Of a stretch of DNA of 64,000 nt, positions 37,146 through 46,315 are shown in pieces. A program made the position numbers and the translations under genes. The notes beneath the pieces were generated by a model. The model was not told the DNA's origin, did no database searches, and was given only the letters and a program-made list of their open reading frames with translations. Source of the DNA: Sedimentitalea sp041224545 (lineage in GTDB: Bacteria; Pseudomonadota; Alphaproteobacteria; Rhodobacterales; Rhodobacteraceae); the NCBI RefSeq assembly GCF_041224545.1, contig NZ_JBGFGP010000176.1:124001-188000 (forward strand), in the 5' to 3' direction. Position 1 is the stretch's first letter; each line of letters opens with the position of its first letter.

Positions 37146-37991
37146 CTACCGTTTCCTGATCCAGAAACTCTGCGCCCGTCCCGTGGCGAGAAACGGCAAC
37201 GCGGCCACGGCGTCGGGTCGCTCCTGTTGCAGGAAATAGCCGGGCCACAATATCTCATACCCTCCCCCCTGCAGCAACGCGTGAAGCATGTATTGCTCGG
37301 CCCAGGATGGGCAGTCGTAAAAGAAGCGCTTGGGATATTCGTAAGGCAGGAAAACATCATGCACATGGATGATGACGCCCGGGGCCAGCGCCGGGATGAT
37401 GCGGCAAAACAGATGCGCGACATCGTTGCTCATGCGAACCTGATGGCTGCTGTCGATGAACAGTATGTCGCCCTCGGCCAGTTCCGCAAACATTGACGGC
37501 TCCAGACTTTCGACCGTCGCCTGTTCGAACCGGTCCACGACATCGGCAACATCCGCGCGGGGCCATGGATCGACGGCAGTAAGCGTCGTGTTCAGACCGC
37601 CGTCGATAATGGCCTGGCGCGTGATCCGGGTGGAGTTGCCACACCCGACCTCGATCACCCGTTGCGGTCGCGCGCGCCGCACCATGAGGTAGAGCGCCTC
37701 TGCATCCGGGCTGTCGAAATAGCCATTCTCCGGAGCATATCCCGCTGCTCCACCACCGCCCATCAGGCACGCCAGCGCGTCTTCATGGTCCCCGTAGTCC
37801 GAGACAAGCAAAGAGATATCGAAACCGTCCATCCCCGGAGACAAGGCATAGGCTGGCGCATCCAGACCGCCGCGCGCTTCGAAGGCACGCAATCTCTCCT
37901 GCTCGGCGCGATAGGCATCACCGTCCGCCAATCGCACATCAAGATCAGCCAGCAAGCTGTTGATCTTGCGAATCCTGCTTCCGTTTCCCAT
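37146..37991 (-). CDS. class I SAM-dependent methyltransferase
   Basis: 281 residues. The SAM-binding core begins RVIEVGCGNSTRITRQAI (about 115-132, motif I with the GxGxS-like glycines); acidic strand-2 end in TLTAVDPWPRADV, and the strand-4 acid in GDILFIDSSHQVRMSNDV, as in class I methyltransferases of the sugar O-methyltransferase group. Substrate unknown. The start is uncertain: MGNGSRIRKINSL at 37991 is used; 38021 and 38117 are in frame. It is convergent with the transpeptidase and divergent from the YbdK-type ligase. Confidence 0.75.
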   Translation of the reverse strand: MGNGSRIRKINSLLADLDVRLADGDAYRAEQERLRAFEARGGLDAPAYALSPGMDGFDISLLVSDYGDHEDALACLMGGGGAAGYAPENGYFDSPDAEALYLMVRRARPQRVIEVGCGNSTRITRQAIIDGGLNTTLTAVDPWPRADVADVVDRFEQATVESLEPSMFAELAEGDILFIDSSHQVRMSNDVAHLFCRIIPALAPGVIIHVHDVFLPYEYPKRFFYDCPSWAEQYMLHALLQGGGYEILWPGYFLQQERPDAVAALPFLATGRAQSFWIRKR

Positions 37992-38146
37992 CCCGCCCGT
38001 CCCGTCAACCCATCCGCCCATGCGGCATTTGCCCGCTGACTTGCCCTGTTCGGCGGAGCATCGCAACCCGCCACCGGCCGATTTTTCGCTTGGCAACGGC
38101 GCGGTCAGGGCTTTCACTGGGGCAAATCTATCAGTGGGAGGACAAC

Positions 38147-39265
38147 ATGCAGCAGGATTTCACCATCGGGATCGAGGAAGAATACCTGCTGGTCGACCGC
38201 GACAGCTTCGACCTTGCCGAAGCGCCACCCGAGCTCATGTCGGCCTGCCAATCCGATCTCGAAGATCAGGTCAGTCCCGAGTTCCTGCAATGTCAGATCG
38301 AGGTCGGCACCCGTGTCTGCGGTTCGATTGCCGAGGCGCGCGAGGATCTGAAACACCTGCGCGCCTGCGTGTCGCGTCACGCCGCCGAATACAATCTCGC
38401 GCCGATTGCGGTGTCCTGCCATCCCTTTGCCGACTGGAAGGATCAGCAACACACCGAAAAGGATCGCTATAACGCGCTCGAGCGCGCACTTGGCGGCGTC
38501 GCGCGGCGCATGCTGATCTGTGGCATGCATGTGCATGTCGGTATCGAAGAACCCGCGCTGCGCACCGACCTGATGCCGCAGCTGAGCTATTTTTTGCCGC
38601 ACCTGCTGGCGCTCTCCTCCTCGTCACCCTTCTGGCAGGGCGATGATACGCGGCTGGCGTCATACCGCCTGACGATCTTTGACAACCTGCCACGCACCGG
38701 CCTGCCGCCGCATTTCGAAAGCTGGGCCGAGTACGAGCGCACCACCGGCACGCTGATTGATCTGGACATCATAGAAGACACCAGCAAGATCTGGTGGGAC
38801 CTGCGCCCGTCGCATAATTTCCCGACCCTTGAAACGCGGATCATGGACGTGCAACCGCGTCTTGAACACACGCTCGCGCTGGCGGCAATGATCCAGGCCC
38901 TGACCCGGATGCTGTGCCGCCTGCGCGAGCGCAACCAGCGCTGGCGCACCTACGATCGCTTCCTGATTGCCGAAAACCGCTGGCGCGCGCAGCGATACGG
39001 CACGAGCGAGGGGCTGATCGATTTCGGTGACCGTTCGGTCAAGCCGTTCGATGTGCTCCTCGATGAGTTGATCGGCCTGCTCTCGGAGGATGCCGAAGCC
39101 CTGCAAACACAGCAGGAACTGGCGACCCTGCGCGGCATCGTACGGGACGGAACCAGCGCCGCGCGACAAAGGCGGGTCCATGCCGAAGCGGCCGAGGCCG
39201 GCACGCATCCGCCCGGCGTCGCCGTCGTGAAGCACCTGATCGAAGAGTTTCATGCCGATCTCTGA
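38147..39265 (+). CDS. YbdK-type carboxylate-amine ligase (GCS2 family)
   Basis: 372 residues, ATP-dependent carboxylate-amine/thiol ligase related to glutamate-cysteine ligase type 2; YbdK has weak glutamate-cysteine ligase activity. Family motifs: FTIGIEEEYLLVDRDSF (5-21), LICGMHVHVGIEEP (about 123-136), SHNFPTLETRIMDVQPR (about 222-238) and NRWRAQRYGTSEG (about 279-291). No second copy or glutathione gene is near. The ATG follows GGGAGGACAAC, an excellent ribosome-binding site. Real substrate not assignable. Confidence 0.88.
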   Translation: MQQDFTIGIEEEYLLVDRDSFDLAEAPPELMSACQSDLEDQVSPEFLQCQIEVGTRVCGSIAEAREDLKHLRACVSRHAAEYNLAPIAVSCHPFADWKDQQHTEKDRYNALERALGGVARRMLICGMHVHVGIEEPALRTDLMPQLSYFLPHLLALSSSSPFWQGDDTRLASYRLTIFDNLPRTGLPPHFESWAEYERTTGTLIDLDIIEDTSKIWWDLRPSHNFPTLETRIMDVQPRLEHTLALAAMIQALTRMLCRLRERNQRWRTYDRFLIAENRWRAQRYGTSEGLIDFGDRSVKPFDVLLDELIGLLSEDAEALQTQQELATLRGIVRDGTSAARQRRVHAEAAEAGTHPPGVAVVKHLIEEFHADL

Positions 39266-39383
39266 CCATATGGGCAGTCCTGACCGCAGGCTTTTGCAAG
39301 TGCGGATTGCATATGCCGGCAATATTCCTGTAAGAATCCGGAATTAAACAATCGTTCAATTCGACGCGCTGGAGGAGACCCGC

Positions 39384-40526
39384 ATGGATTTCGCAATGAC
39401 CGAGGAACAAACCGCCATTTTCGACATGGCGCGGGCGTTCGGGCAGGAAAACATCGCCCCCTTCGCACGCCAGTGGGAAGCCGATGGCACGATACCCAAA
39501 TCCCTGTGGCCGCAAATTGGCGAACTGGGCTTTGGCGGGCTCTATGTCAGCGAAGAGTCCGGTGGCTCGGGCCTGAGCAGGCTTGACGCCACGCTGGTCT
39601 TTGAGGCCCTGAGCATGGCTTGCCCGTCGGTCGCCTCGTTCCTGTCCATCCACAATATGTGCGCCAAGATGATCGACACCTTCGCCAGTGACGAGATGAA
39701 GGAGCGGGTTATGCCGGGCGTCGTTTCGCTGGAGACGGTGCTGTCCTATTGCCTGACCGAGCCGGGTTCGGGCAGCGACGCCGCCGCGCTCAAGACCCGC
39801 GCGGAAAAGACCGACAGCGGTTATGTGCTGAACGGGACCAAGGCATTCATCTCGGGCGGCAGCTATTCCGACGCCTATGTCTGCATGGTCCGCACGGGCG
39901 AGGCTGGCCCCAGGGGCATCTCGACCGTCTATGTCGAGGACGGAACGCCCGGCCTGTCCTTTGGTGGCCTTGAGGACAAGATGGGCTGGCGCAGCCAGCC
40001 TACTGCCCAGGTCCAGTTCGACGATTGCAAGATCCCCGAAAACAACCTGGTCGGCGAAGAGGGACAAGGTTTCAAATACGCGATGATGGGCCTGGATGGC
40101 GGGCGGCTCAATATCTCGTCCTGCTCGCTGGGGGCGGCGCAGGCGGCGTTGGACCTGACGCTGACCTACATGTCCGAACGCAAGGCGTTTGGCACCTCGA
40201 TCGACCAGTTCCAGGGGCTGCAATTCCGCCTCGCCGACATGGAGATCGAATTGCAGGCCGCGCGCGTCTTCCTGCGCCAGGCCGCGTGGAAGCTCGATCA
40301 GGGCGCTCCCGACGCATCCAAGCATTGTGCGATGGCCAAGAAATTCGTGACCGAGGCGGGCAGCAGGATCGTCGATCAGTGCCTGCAATTGCATGGCGGT
40401 TACGGCTACCTCGCGGATTACGGCATCGAAAAACTGGTGCGTGATCTGCGGGTCCACCAGATTCTCGAAGGCACCAACGAGATCATGCGGGTGATCGTGG
40501 CGCGGCACATGCTCGCATCGCGGTAA
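39384..40526 (+). CDS. acyl-CoA dehydrogenase, probable isobutyryl-CoA dehydrogenase
   Basis: FAD enzyme oxidising short branched acyl-CoA to the enoyl form; context points to isobutyryl-CoA to methacrylyl-CoA in valine breakdown. 380 residues. FAD/substrate segments: LTEPGSGSDAAALKTRAEK (about 127-145) and FISGGS (about 158-163); catalytic Glu in HQILEGTNEIMRVIVARHM (about 357-375). ATG preceded by GGAGGAGAC. It ends seven bases before the start of the hydrolase gene and heads a three-gene operon with mmsB. Confidence 0.9.
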   Translation: MDFAMTEEQTAIFDMARAFGQENIAPFARQWEADGTIPKSLWPQIGELGFGGLYVSEESGGSGLSRLDATLVFEALSMACPSVASFLSIHNMCAKMIDTFASDEMKERVMPGVVSLETVLSYCLTEPGSGSDAAALKTRAEKTDSGYVLNGTKAFISGGSYSDAYVCMVRTGEAGPRGISTVYVEDGTPGLSFGGLEDKMGWRSQPTAQVQFDDCKIPENNLVGEEGQGFKYAMMGLDGGRLNISSCSLGAAQAALDLTLTYMSERKAFGTSIDQFQGLQFRLADMEIELQAARVFLRQAAWKLDQGAPDASKHCAMAKKFVTEAGSRIVDQCLQLHGGYGYLADYGIEKLVRDLRVHQILEGTNEIMRVIVARHMLASR

Positions 40527-40533
40527 GACGGTC

Positions 40534-41571
40534 GTGAGCGACATCAACATTCGCGTTGAGGGGCGCGCCGGTCGGATCACACTGACCCGGCCAAAGGCGC
40601 TGAACGCGCTCAGCCATGACATGTGCCGCGCGATCGACACCGCCCTGCACCTGTGGCGCGAAGAAGAACAGGTGGCGCTGGTCATCATAGATGCCGAGGG
40701 CGACAAGGCCTTTTGCGCCGGGGGCGACATTGCCGAACTCTACGAAACCGGAATGCGCGGGGAATACGACTATGGCCAGTCGTTCTGGCGTGACGAATAC
40801 CGGCTGAATGCGCTGCTCGCCACCTATACGAAACCGGTCGTCAGTTTCATGCAGGGTTTCACCATGGGTGGCGGAGTCGGCATCGGCTGTCACGGCAAAC
40901 ATCGCGTCGTCGAGGAAAGCAGCCGGATCGCGATGCCCGAATGCGGCATCGGTCTGGTGCCCGACGTGGGCGGCAGCTATCTTCTGGCGCGTGCGCCCGG
41001 ACATCTGGGCGTCTATCTGGGCACGACCGCCGCGCGGATGGATGCCGCCGACGCGATTTTCGCGGGGTTCGCCGACCACTTCATCCCGCGTGCCGAATGG
41101 GGCGACCTGATCGAGCTGATCGAAGCGAGCGGCGATGTCTCCGTTCTGAGCACACATGCAAAGACACCGCCGGACGCTGCGCTGAGCACGCGACAACCCG
41201 AGATCGACCGCCTGTTCGCCGCCCCCACCTTATCCGGCATTCAGGAAAACCTCGCGCGTGAGGACACCGAATTCGCCAGGGCGACCGGCGCGGCGATGTT
41301 GCGGAATTCCCCGCTGGCCATGGCTTGCGCGCTTGAAATCATTCGCTTTTTGCAGGCGGAATCCGCTGACATGTACCACGCTTTGAGGATGGAATATCGC
41401 TATACCCACCGCGCGATGCAGCAGGGCGATTTCCTTGAAGGGATCCGCGCGGCGATCATTGACAAGGATCGCAATCCGAAGTGGAAATTCGCCGGCGCAC
41501 CGGTGCCACGCGACGCCATCGAAGCGATGCTCGCTCCGCTCGGCGCAGAGGGGTTGAAGTTTGACAGATGA
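40534..41571 (+). CDS. 3-hydroxyisobutyryl-CoA hydrolase (HIBCH family)
   Basis: Crotonase-fold thioesterase releasing 3-hydroxyisobutyrate from its CoA ester, which protects the cell from reactive methacrylyl-CoA. 345 residues, GTG start. Oxyanion hole FCAGGDIAELYE (about 64-75) and FTMGGGVGIGC (about 109-119); catalytic residues are in MPECGIGLVPDVGG (about 132-145), with Glu and Asp as in HIBCH rather than enoyl-CoA hydratase. The conserved longer C-terminal part (to 345) also supports HIBCH. It is followed by mmsB, whose start lies 10 bases after its stop. Confidence 0.88.
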   Translation: MSDINIRVEGRAGRITLTRPKALNALSHDMCRAIDTALHLWREEEQVALVIIDAEGDKAFCAGGDIAELYETGMRGEYDYGQSFWRDEYRLNALLATYTKPVVSFMQGFTMGGGVGIGCHGKHRVVEESSRIAMPECGIGLVPDVGGSYLLARAPGHLGVYLGTTAARMDAADAIFAGFADHFIPRAEWGDLIELIEASGDVSVLSTHAKTPPDAALSTRQPEIDRLFAAPTLSGIQENLAREDTEFARATGAAMLRNSPLAMACALEIIRFLQAESADMYHALRMEYRYTHRAMQQGDFLEGIRAAIIDKDRNPKWKFAGAPVPRDAIEAMLAPLGAEGLKFDR

Positions 41572-41581
41572 GGAGAACGCC

Positions 41582-42457
41582 ATGAAAATCGGGTTTATCG
41601 GGCTGGGCAACATGGGCGCGCCAATGGCCGCCAACCTGGCCGCGGCCGGTCACGAGGTGGTCGGCTTTGACATGGCCGATGTCACCGTCAACGGGGTGAG
41701 TATGGCAGCATCCGCCGCCGAATGTGCGTCGGGTGCCGAGGTGGTCATCACCATGCTGCCCAACGGCGACATTCTTCGCTCGGTCGCCGCGGACATCATC
41801 CCCGCGATGACCAAGGGCGCGGCGCTTGTCGATTGTTCGACCGTGGACGTGGACAGCGCCCGCGCGGTTGCGGCAGATGCCGAAGCCGCCGGACTTTTGG
41901 CGGTGGATGCCCCGGTTTCCGGTGGTGTCGGCGGCGCATCTGCCGGCACGCTGACCTTCATGGCCGGCGGAAGCACACCCGCCTTTGCCAAGGCCGCACC
42001 GCTGTTTGACATCATGGGGCAGAAAGCCGTGCATTGCGGTGATGCTGGCGCCGGACAGGCGGCGAAAATCTGCAACAACATGATCCTCGGGGTCACGATG
42101 ATCGCGACCTGCGAGGCCTTTGCATTGGCCGACAAGCTCGGGTTGGACCGGCAAAAAATGTTCGACGTGGTCAGCACCTCGTCCGGCTATAGCTGGTCCA
42201 TGAACGCCTATTGCCCGGCACCTGGCGTCGGCCCGCAAAGCCCCGCCGACAACGACTATAAACCCGGATTTGCCGCCGATCTCATGCTCAAGGATTTGCG
42301 CCTGAGCCAGCAGGCCGCCGAGAGTGCGGACGCGGACACCCCGATGGGACAGCTCGCCCAGACGCTCTATGCGCAATTTGTCGAGAATGAAGATGGCAAG
42401 GGCCGTGATTTCAGCGCGATGCTGCCGCGTTTTGAAAAGCGGGGCCGCGCGGAATAG
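41582..42457 (+). CDS. mmsB: 3-hydroxyisobutyrate dehydrogenase
   Basis: NAD-dependent oxidation of 3-hydroxyisobutyrate to methylmalonate semialdehyde, the substrate of MmsA. 291 residues. Rossmann start KIGFIGLGNMGAPMAANLA (2-20), substrate-binding DAPVSGGVGGASAGTLTFM (about 115-133), catalytic lysine in GAGQAAKICNNMILG (about 157-171). ATG behind GAGGAGAACGCC. A 77-bp repeat begins at the first base after its TAG stop. Confidence 0.94.
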   Translation: MKIGFIGLGNMGAPMAANLAAAGHEVVGFDMADVTVNGVSMAASAAECASGAEVVITMLPNGDILRSVAADIIPAMTKGAALVDCSTVDVDSARAVAADAEAAGLLAVDAPVSGGVGGASAGTLTFMAGGSTPAFAKAAPLFDIMGQKAVHCGDAGAGQAAKICNNMILGVTMIATCEAFALADKLGLDRQKMFDVVSTSSGYSWSMNAYCPAPGVGPQSPADNDYKPGFAADLMLKDLRLSQQAAESADADTPMGQLAQTLYAQFVENEDGKGRDFSAMLPRFEKRGRAE

Positions 42458-42534
42458 AGCATTTCGCGACCGACCCGAAACCGCCCGCATCACCTGACGC
42501 GTTGAAACCTTCGATTTCAGGCAGTGTCATGTGA
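42458..42534 (+). repeat. 77-bp dispersed repeat, copy B
   Basis: Begins at the base after the mmsB stop codon and aligns with copy A (13777-13853, minus strand) without gaps: 62 of 77 positions identical, most differences being C/T changes. Conserved blocks include TTTCGCGA, ACGCGTTGAAA and GATTTCAGGCAG. Confidence 0.75.
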
Positions 42535-42576
42535 CGCGGGCAAGAACGCGAACCGCTTGGCCCGCGCCCCGGTGTT

Positions 42577-43395
42577 TTATTGAGCGTTCGGGAAGAAGAG
42601 CTGCTCCCCGTCAAGTTTGTAGCCGGCGATGGCGGCCTGGCCTTCTTCGCCGGTCAGCCAGTCGATAAAGCTCTGCCCCTCGGCTGCCTTGACATGCGCA
42701 TGCTTTTCCGGATTCACGAGGATGACCCCGTATTGGTTGAACAGTTTCGGGTCACCTTCGACAAGAATTTTCATGCCGCTCTTGTTGCCGAACGCAATCC
42801 ATGTCGCCCGATCGCTGAGCACATAGGCGTCCATCCCGGCGGCCGCGTTCAGTGTCGCTCCCATGCCCGAGCCGGTCTCGCGATACCACTCCCCCGAATG
42901 CGCGGCGACATCGACATTCGCCTCTTCCCAGTGGCGCAGCTCGGCCTTGTGCGTGCCGCTGTCGTCGCCGCGCGAGGCAAATGGGGCGTTGGCCTCGGCA
43001 ATCTGTCTGAATGCGGCAACGATATCCTTGCCACCTGCGACCCCGGCGGGGTCCTCTTCGGGACCGATCAGAACGAAATCATTATACATCACATCCCGGC
43101 GTTCGACGCCCCAGCCATCGGCCACGAATTTCTCTTCCGCCGGCTTGGCGTGCACCAGCAGGACGTCCCCATCCCCGTTCATCGCGTTCTTGATCGCCTG
43201 CCCGGTCCCGACCGCGACCACCCGCACTTCGATGCCGGTCTTGTCCTTGAACGTCGGCAGGATCGCGTCCAGCAAGCCCGAGTTCTGGGTCGAAGTGGTG
43301 GATTGCACCACGATGAAATTGTCATCGGCAAACGCTGCCGATCCGGTGGTCAGCGCCAGCCCCAAGGCCACGCCCCGGACAAATTTTCCGAACAT
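42577..43395 (-). CDS. tupA: tungstate ABC transporter, substrate-binding protein
   Basis: Periplasmic binding protein for tungstate. 272 residues with signal peptide MFGKFVRGVALGLALTTGSAAFA (cleaved after about 22). The TTSTQNSGLL motif at the start of the mature part is the hallmark of TupA as opposed to ModA or WtpA; further ligand contacts are in ASRGDDSGTHKAE (about 138-150). Start at 43395 behind GGAGAGTTTGAAT; an in-frame ATG five codons upstream overlaps that site. The gene is last in the tupBCA operon. Confidence 0.93.
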   Translation of the reverse strand: MFGKFVRGVALGLALTTGSAAFADDNFIVVQSTTSTQNSGLLDAILPTFKDKTGIEVRVVAVGTGQAIKNAMNGDGDVLLVHAKPAEEKFVADGWGVERRDVMYNDFVLIGPEEDPAGVAGGKDIVAAFRQIAEANAPFASRGDDSGTHKAELRHWEEANVDVAAHSGEWYRETGSGMGATLNAAAGMDAYVLSDRATWIAFGNKSGMKILVEGDPKLFNQYGVILVNPEKHAHVKAAEGQSFIDWLTGEEGQAAIAGYKLDGEQLFFPNAQ

Positions 43396-43422
43396 ATTCA
43401 AACTCTCCATCAGTGTTTTGGA

Positions 43423-44166
43423 TTACAAGACCAGCGCCCCCGCCAGAAAGCGGCGCGCCGCCTGGCTTTGCGGGGCATCAAAGAAATCGCGCGCGAGGGC
43501 ATGCTCGGCGACCTGCCCGGTCTGCATGAGCACGATGTCATGACCCATGCGCCGGGCCTGACCGATATCGTGGGTCACCATGACAATGCGGGTGCCGCGT
43601 CGTGCCGCCATCAGAACCATCGCCTCGATACGCTGCGTCGCCGATGGATCCAGCGCACTTGTCGGTTCATCGAGAAAGAGAATATCGGGTACGCGCGCCA
43701 GCGCCCGCAAGATCGCAAGACGCTGCGCTTCGCCTCCGGAAAGGCTGCGCGCAGGTTGCCGCGCTTTTCCCGCAAGCCCGCCTTCGTCCAGCAGAGTTGC
43801 AATTCTCGCCTTGCGATCGCGGCGCGTCAACTTTTGTCGTTTCAACACAAAGTCGAGATTTGCGGCAACCGACCGGCGCAGCAGGACCGGCTTCTGGAAC
43901 ACCATCGCCTGTCGTGACCGCGCCGCGGCATTCAGCGGCACCCCGCCCTGCCGCACCACCCCGCAATCGGGCGTGATCAAGCCGTGAAGGCAGCGCAGAA
44001 GCAAGCTCTTGCCGGCACCGTTGGGTCCCAGGATCACCGTGGGCCCCGGCCCGTCGAGCGCCAGATGCGCAATGTCGAGCAGCGTGCCGCCATTGCGCCC
44101 GATCCGCAGACCGGATGCCTCGATCAGGGGCTGCCCAAAGGCTTCGTCGGCCAACAGGTCACGCAT
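43423..44166 (-). CDS. tupC: tungstate ABC transporter, ATP-binding protein
   Basis: 247-residue ABC ATPase. Walker A ILGPNGAGKSLLLR (about 45-58), Q-loop VFQKPVLLRRS, signature LSGGEAQRLAILRALAR (about 144-160), Walker B ILFLDEPTSALDP (about 164-176) and switch histidine in MVTHDIGQ. It overlaps the permease gene by 8 bases and is followed by tupA 27 bases later, so the operon order is permease, ATPase, binding protein. Confidence 0.93.
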   Translation of the reverse strand: MRDLLADEAFGQPLIEASGLRIGRNGGTLLDIAHLALDGPGPTVILGPNGAGKSLLLRCLHGLITPDCGVVRQGGVPLNAAARSRQAMVFQKPVLLRRSVAANLDFVLKRQKLTRRDRKARIATLLDEGGLAGKARQPARSLSGGEAQRLAILRALARVPDILFLDEPTSALDPSATQRIEAMVLMAARRGTRIVMVTHDIGQARRMGHDIVLMQTGQVAEHALARDFFDAPQSQAARRFLAGALVL

Positions 44167-44872
44167 GACGCATCTCGCCCTGCCCTTCGCGCACCGCCAG
44201 CAGGCTGACCAATCCGGTGACGCCGACCGCGATGCCGATCAGGATCGCGCCAAGCGCCAGCGCCAGCGCGAGATTTCCCTTGGAGGTCTCAAGCGCGATG
44301 GTGGTGGTCATCACTCGCGTCACGTGATTGATGTTGCCGCCGACCATGATCACCGCTCCGACCTCGGCAATCGCCCGTCCGAACCCCGCCAGCAAGGCGG
44401 TCAGCAGCGCGACCCGGCCATCCCAGACAAGCGTCGGAACAGAGGCCAGTCGCGAGACCCCGAGGCTTCTCAACTGCTCGGCATATTCCGCGTCCAGCGT
44501 TTCGACGGTCTGCCGGGTCAGTGCCGCGATGATCGGTGTCACCAGGACAACCTGCGCAATGATCATCGCGGTCGGCGTATAAAGCAATTGCAGCACCCCG
44601 AGCGGCCCGGAACGCGACAACATCAGGTAAACCAGCAGTCCCACGACAACCGGCGGAAGCCCCATCAATGCGTTCAACAACACGACAACCAGCCGCCTGC
44701 CGGGAAAACGTCCAACCGCAAGCGCCGCCCCCAGCGGCATCCCGATCGCCGCAGCGACCACAACCGCCAGCAAAGATACCTTGAGAGACAACAGGACAAT
44801 TGCCCAGAGTTCCGAATCTCCAGAGAGAATCAGACGCATGGCCGACATGAATTCTTGTGAAAAATCCTGCAT
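44159..44872 (-). CDS. tupB: tungstate ABC transporter, permease
   Basis: 237-residue inner-membrane permease with about six hydrophobic segments. The ABC-coupling loop is seen as EYAEQLRSLGVSRLASVPTLVWDGRVAL (shown in parts: SLGVSRLASVPTL, about 137-149), followed by GFGRAIAEVGAVIMVGGNI (about 163-181). First gene of the operon. Note the long 240-base upstream region with a near-palindrome at 44892-44912 and ispG in tandem behind it. Confidence 0.92.
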   Translation of the reverse strand: MQDFSQEFMSAMRLILSGDSELWAIVLLSLKVSLLAVVVAAAIGMPLGAALAVGRFPGRRLVVVLLNALMGLPPVVVGLLVYLMLSRSGPLGVLQLLYTPTAMIIAQVVLVTPIIAALTRQTVETLDAEYAEQLRSLGVSRLASVPTLVWDGRVALLTALLAGFGRAIAEVGAVIMVGGNINHVTRVMTTTIALETSKGNLALALALGAILIGIAVGVTGLVSLLAVREGQGEMRHA

Positions 44873-44891
44873 GACGTCCGAAAATATCCCG

Positions 44892-44912
44892 ATTTACGTA
44901 TATTATGCAAAT
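44892..44912. promoter_or_regulatory. near-palindrome upstream of tupB, possible operator
   Basis: ATTTACGTATATTATGCAAAT reads nearly the same on both strands: outer ATTT/AAAT arms are perfect and the only asymmetries are at positions 5, 7 and 10. It lies 19-40 bases before tupB in an A/T-rich stretch that also fits a promoter -10 region. Molybdate/tungstate regulators use A/T-rich palindromes, but no regulator gene is adjacent. Confidence 0.4.
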
Positions 44913-45112
44913 CCTGTCACATTACGGGGGCGCAAGGCAAACCAATATCCGCACGATGCCGGTTGCACCTGTGGCGGTTCTCCGACCAGACCGCCAAGAC
45001 GTGCAAGGACATGCGATGGCATAAGACAGGTTTCAGGCTGTACGGCGCGACAGGTTCGAACACGCCCGGCGACGCCCCGACGGAGGTCGCGGATCGGGAT
45101 CGCTAAAGGGTG

Positions 45113-46243
45113 CTATTCTGCCGCCTGCGCCGCCGCGTTCGCCGCTTCGATTTCGGCGGCCTTTTTCTCGACCTGCTCGACGATATGGTCGATCATCGCG
45201 TCATTGCCCATCTTGTGACTCTGCTTGCCTGCAAGATAGACCATGCCGCTGCCCGCACCGCCGCCGGTGAAACCGACATCCGTCATCAGCGCCTCGCCGG
45301 GGCCATTCACCACGCAACCGATGATCGAAAGGCTCATCGGGGTCTTGATGTGTTCCAACCGCTTTTCAAGCATTTCGACGGTCTTGATCACGTCGAACCC
45401 CTGCCGCGCGCAGCTTGGGCAACTGATGATGTTCACCCCGCGATGGCGCAGCCCGAGCGACTTGAGGATCTCGTAGCCCACCTTGACCTCTTCGACCGGG
45501 TCGGCGCTCAGGCTGACACGGATGGTATCGCCGATCCCCATCCAGAGCAGATTACCCAGACCAATCGCCGATTTGATTGTGCCACTGACAAAGCCGCCAG
45601 CCTCGGTTATGCCAAGATGAATGGGCGCGTCGGTCGCTTCGGCAAGCTGTTGATAGGCCGCCGCCGCCATGAATACATCAGACGCCTTGACGCTGATCTT
45701 GAACTCGTGAAAATCGTTATCCTGCAGGATCCTGATATGCTCCAGCCCGCTTTCGAGCATCGCATCCGGACAGGGTTCGCCGTATTTCTCAAGAAGGTGC
45801 TTTTCAAGGCTGCCGGCATTGACACCGATCCGGATCGAGCACCCGTGATCGCGGGCCGCCGAAATCACCTCGCGCACCCGTTCGGGCGATCCGATATTTC
45901 CCGGATTGATCCGCAGACAGGCCGCACCGGCCTCGGCCGCCTCGATGCCACGGCGATAATGAAAATGGATATCCGCAACAATCGGAACCGGGCTCTCGGC
46001 AACGATTTCCTTCAGCGCCCGCGCCGATGCCTCGTCCGGAACAGACACCCGCACGATGTCTGCCCCCGCTTCGGCGGCGGCCTGCACCTGAGCCACGGTT
46101 GCCGCAACGTCCGTGGTCAGCGTGTTGGTCATGGTCTGCACCGAAATTGGCGCATCCCCGCCCACCGGCACGTTCCCCACCATGATCCGGCGAGACTCTC
46201 GGCGATAGATATTGCGCCAGGGGCGAACGGGGTTGAGCGACAT
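45113..46243 (-). CDS. ispG: 4-hydroxy-3-methylbut-2-enyl diphosphate synthase
   Basis: Iron-sulfur enzyme of the MEP isoprenoid pathway, converting MEcPP to HMBPP. 376 residues. [4Fe-4S] ligands are in SCPSCARQGFDV (about 271-282) and GCVVNGPGEA (about 315-324); the N-terminal TIM-barrel contains PISVQTMTNTLTTDV (about 32-46) and VADIHFHYR. The weak upstream ribosome-binding site does not affect the start choice. Followed downstream by the tupBCA operon after 240 bases. Confidence 0.96.
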   Translation of the reverse strand: MSLNPVRPWRNIYRRESRRIMVGNVPVGGDAPISVQTMTNTLTTDVAATVAQVQAAAEAGADIVRVSVPDEASARALKEIVAESPVPIVADIHFHYRRGIEAAEAGAACLRINPGNIGSPERVREVISAARDHGCSIRIGVNAGSLEKHLLEKYGEPCPDAMLESGLEHIRILQDNDFHEFKISVKASDVFMAAAAYQQLAEATDAPIHLGITEAGGFVSGTIKSAIGLGNLLWMGIGDTIRVSLSADPVEEVKVGYEILKSLGLRHRGVNIISCPSCARQGFDVIKTVEMLEKRLEHIKTPMSLSIIGCVVNGPGEALMTDVGFTGGGAGSGMVYLAGKQSHKMGNDAMIDHIVEQVEKKAAEIEAANAAAQAAE

Positions 46244-46315
46244 GACAGCGGTCCATGTTCCGTTGGGATTACCGGCCCTAGATAGATCGCCAACGCCCCA
46301 ACGGCAATGGCCCGA

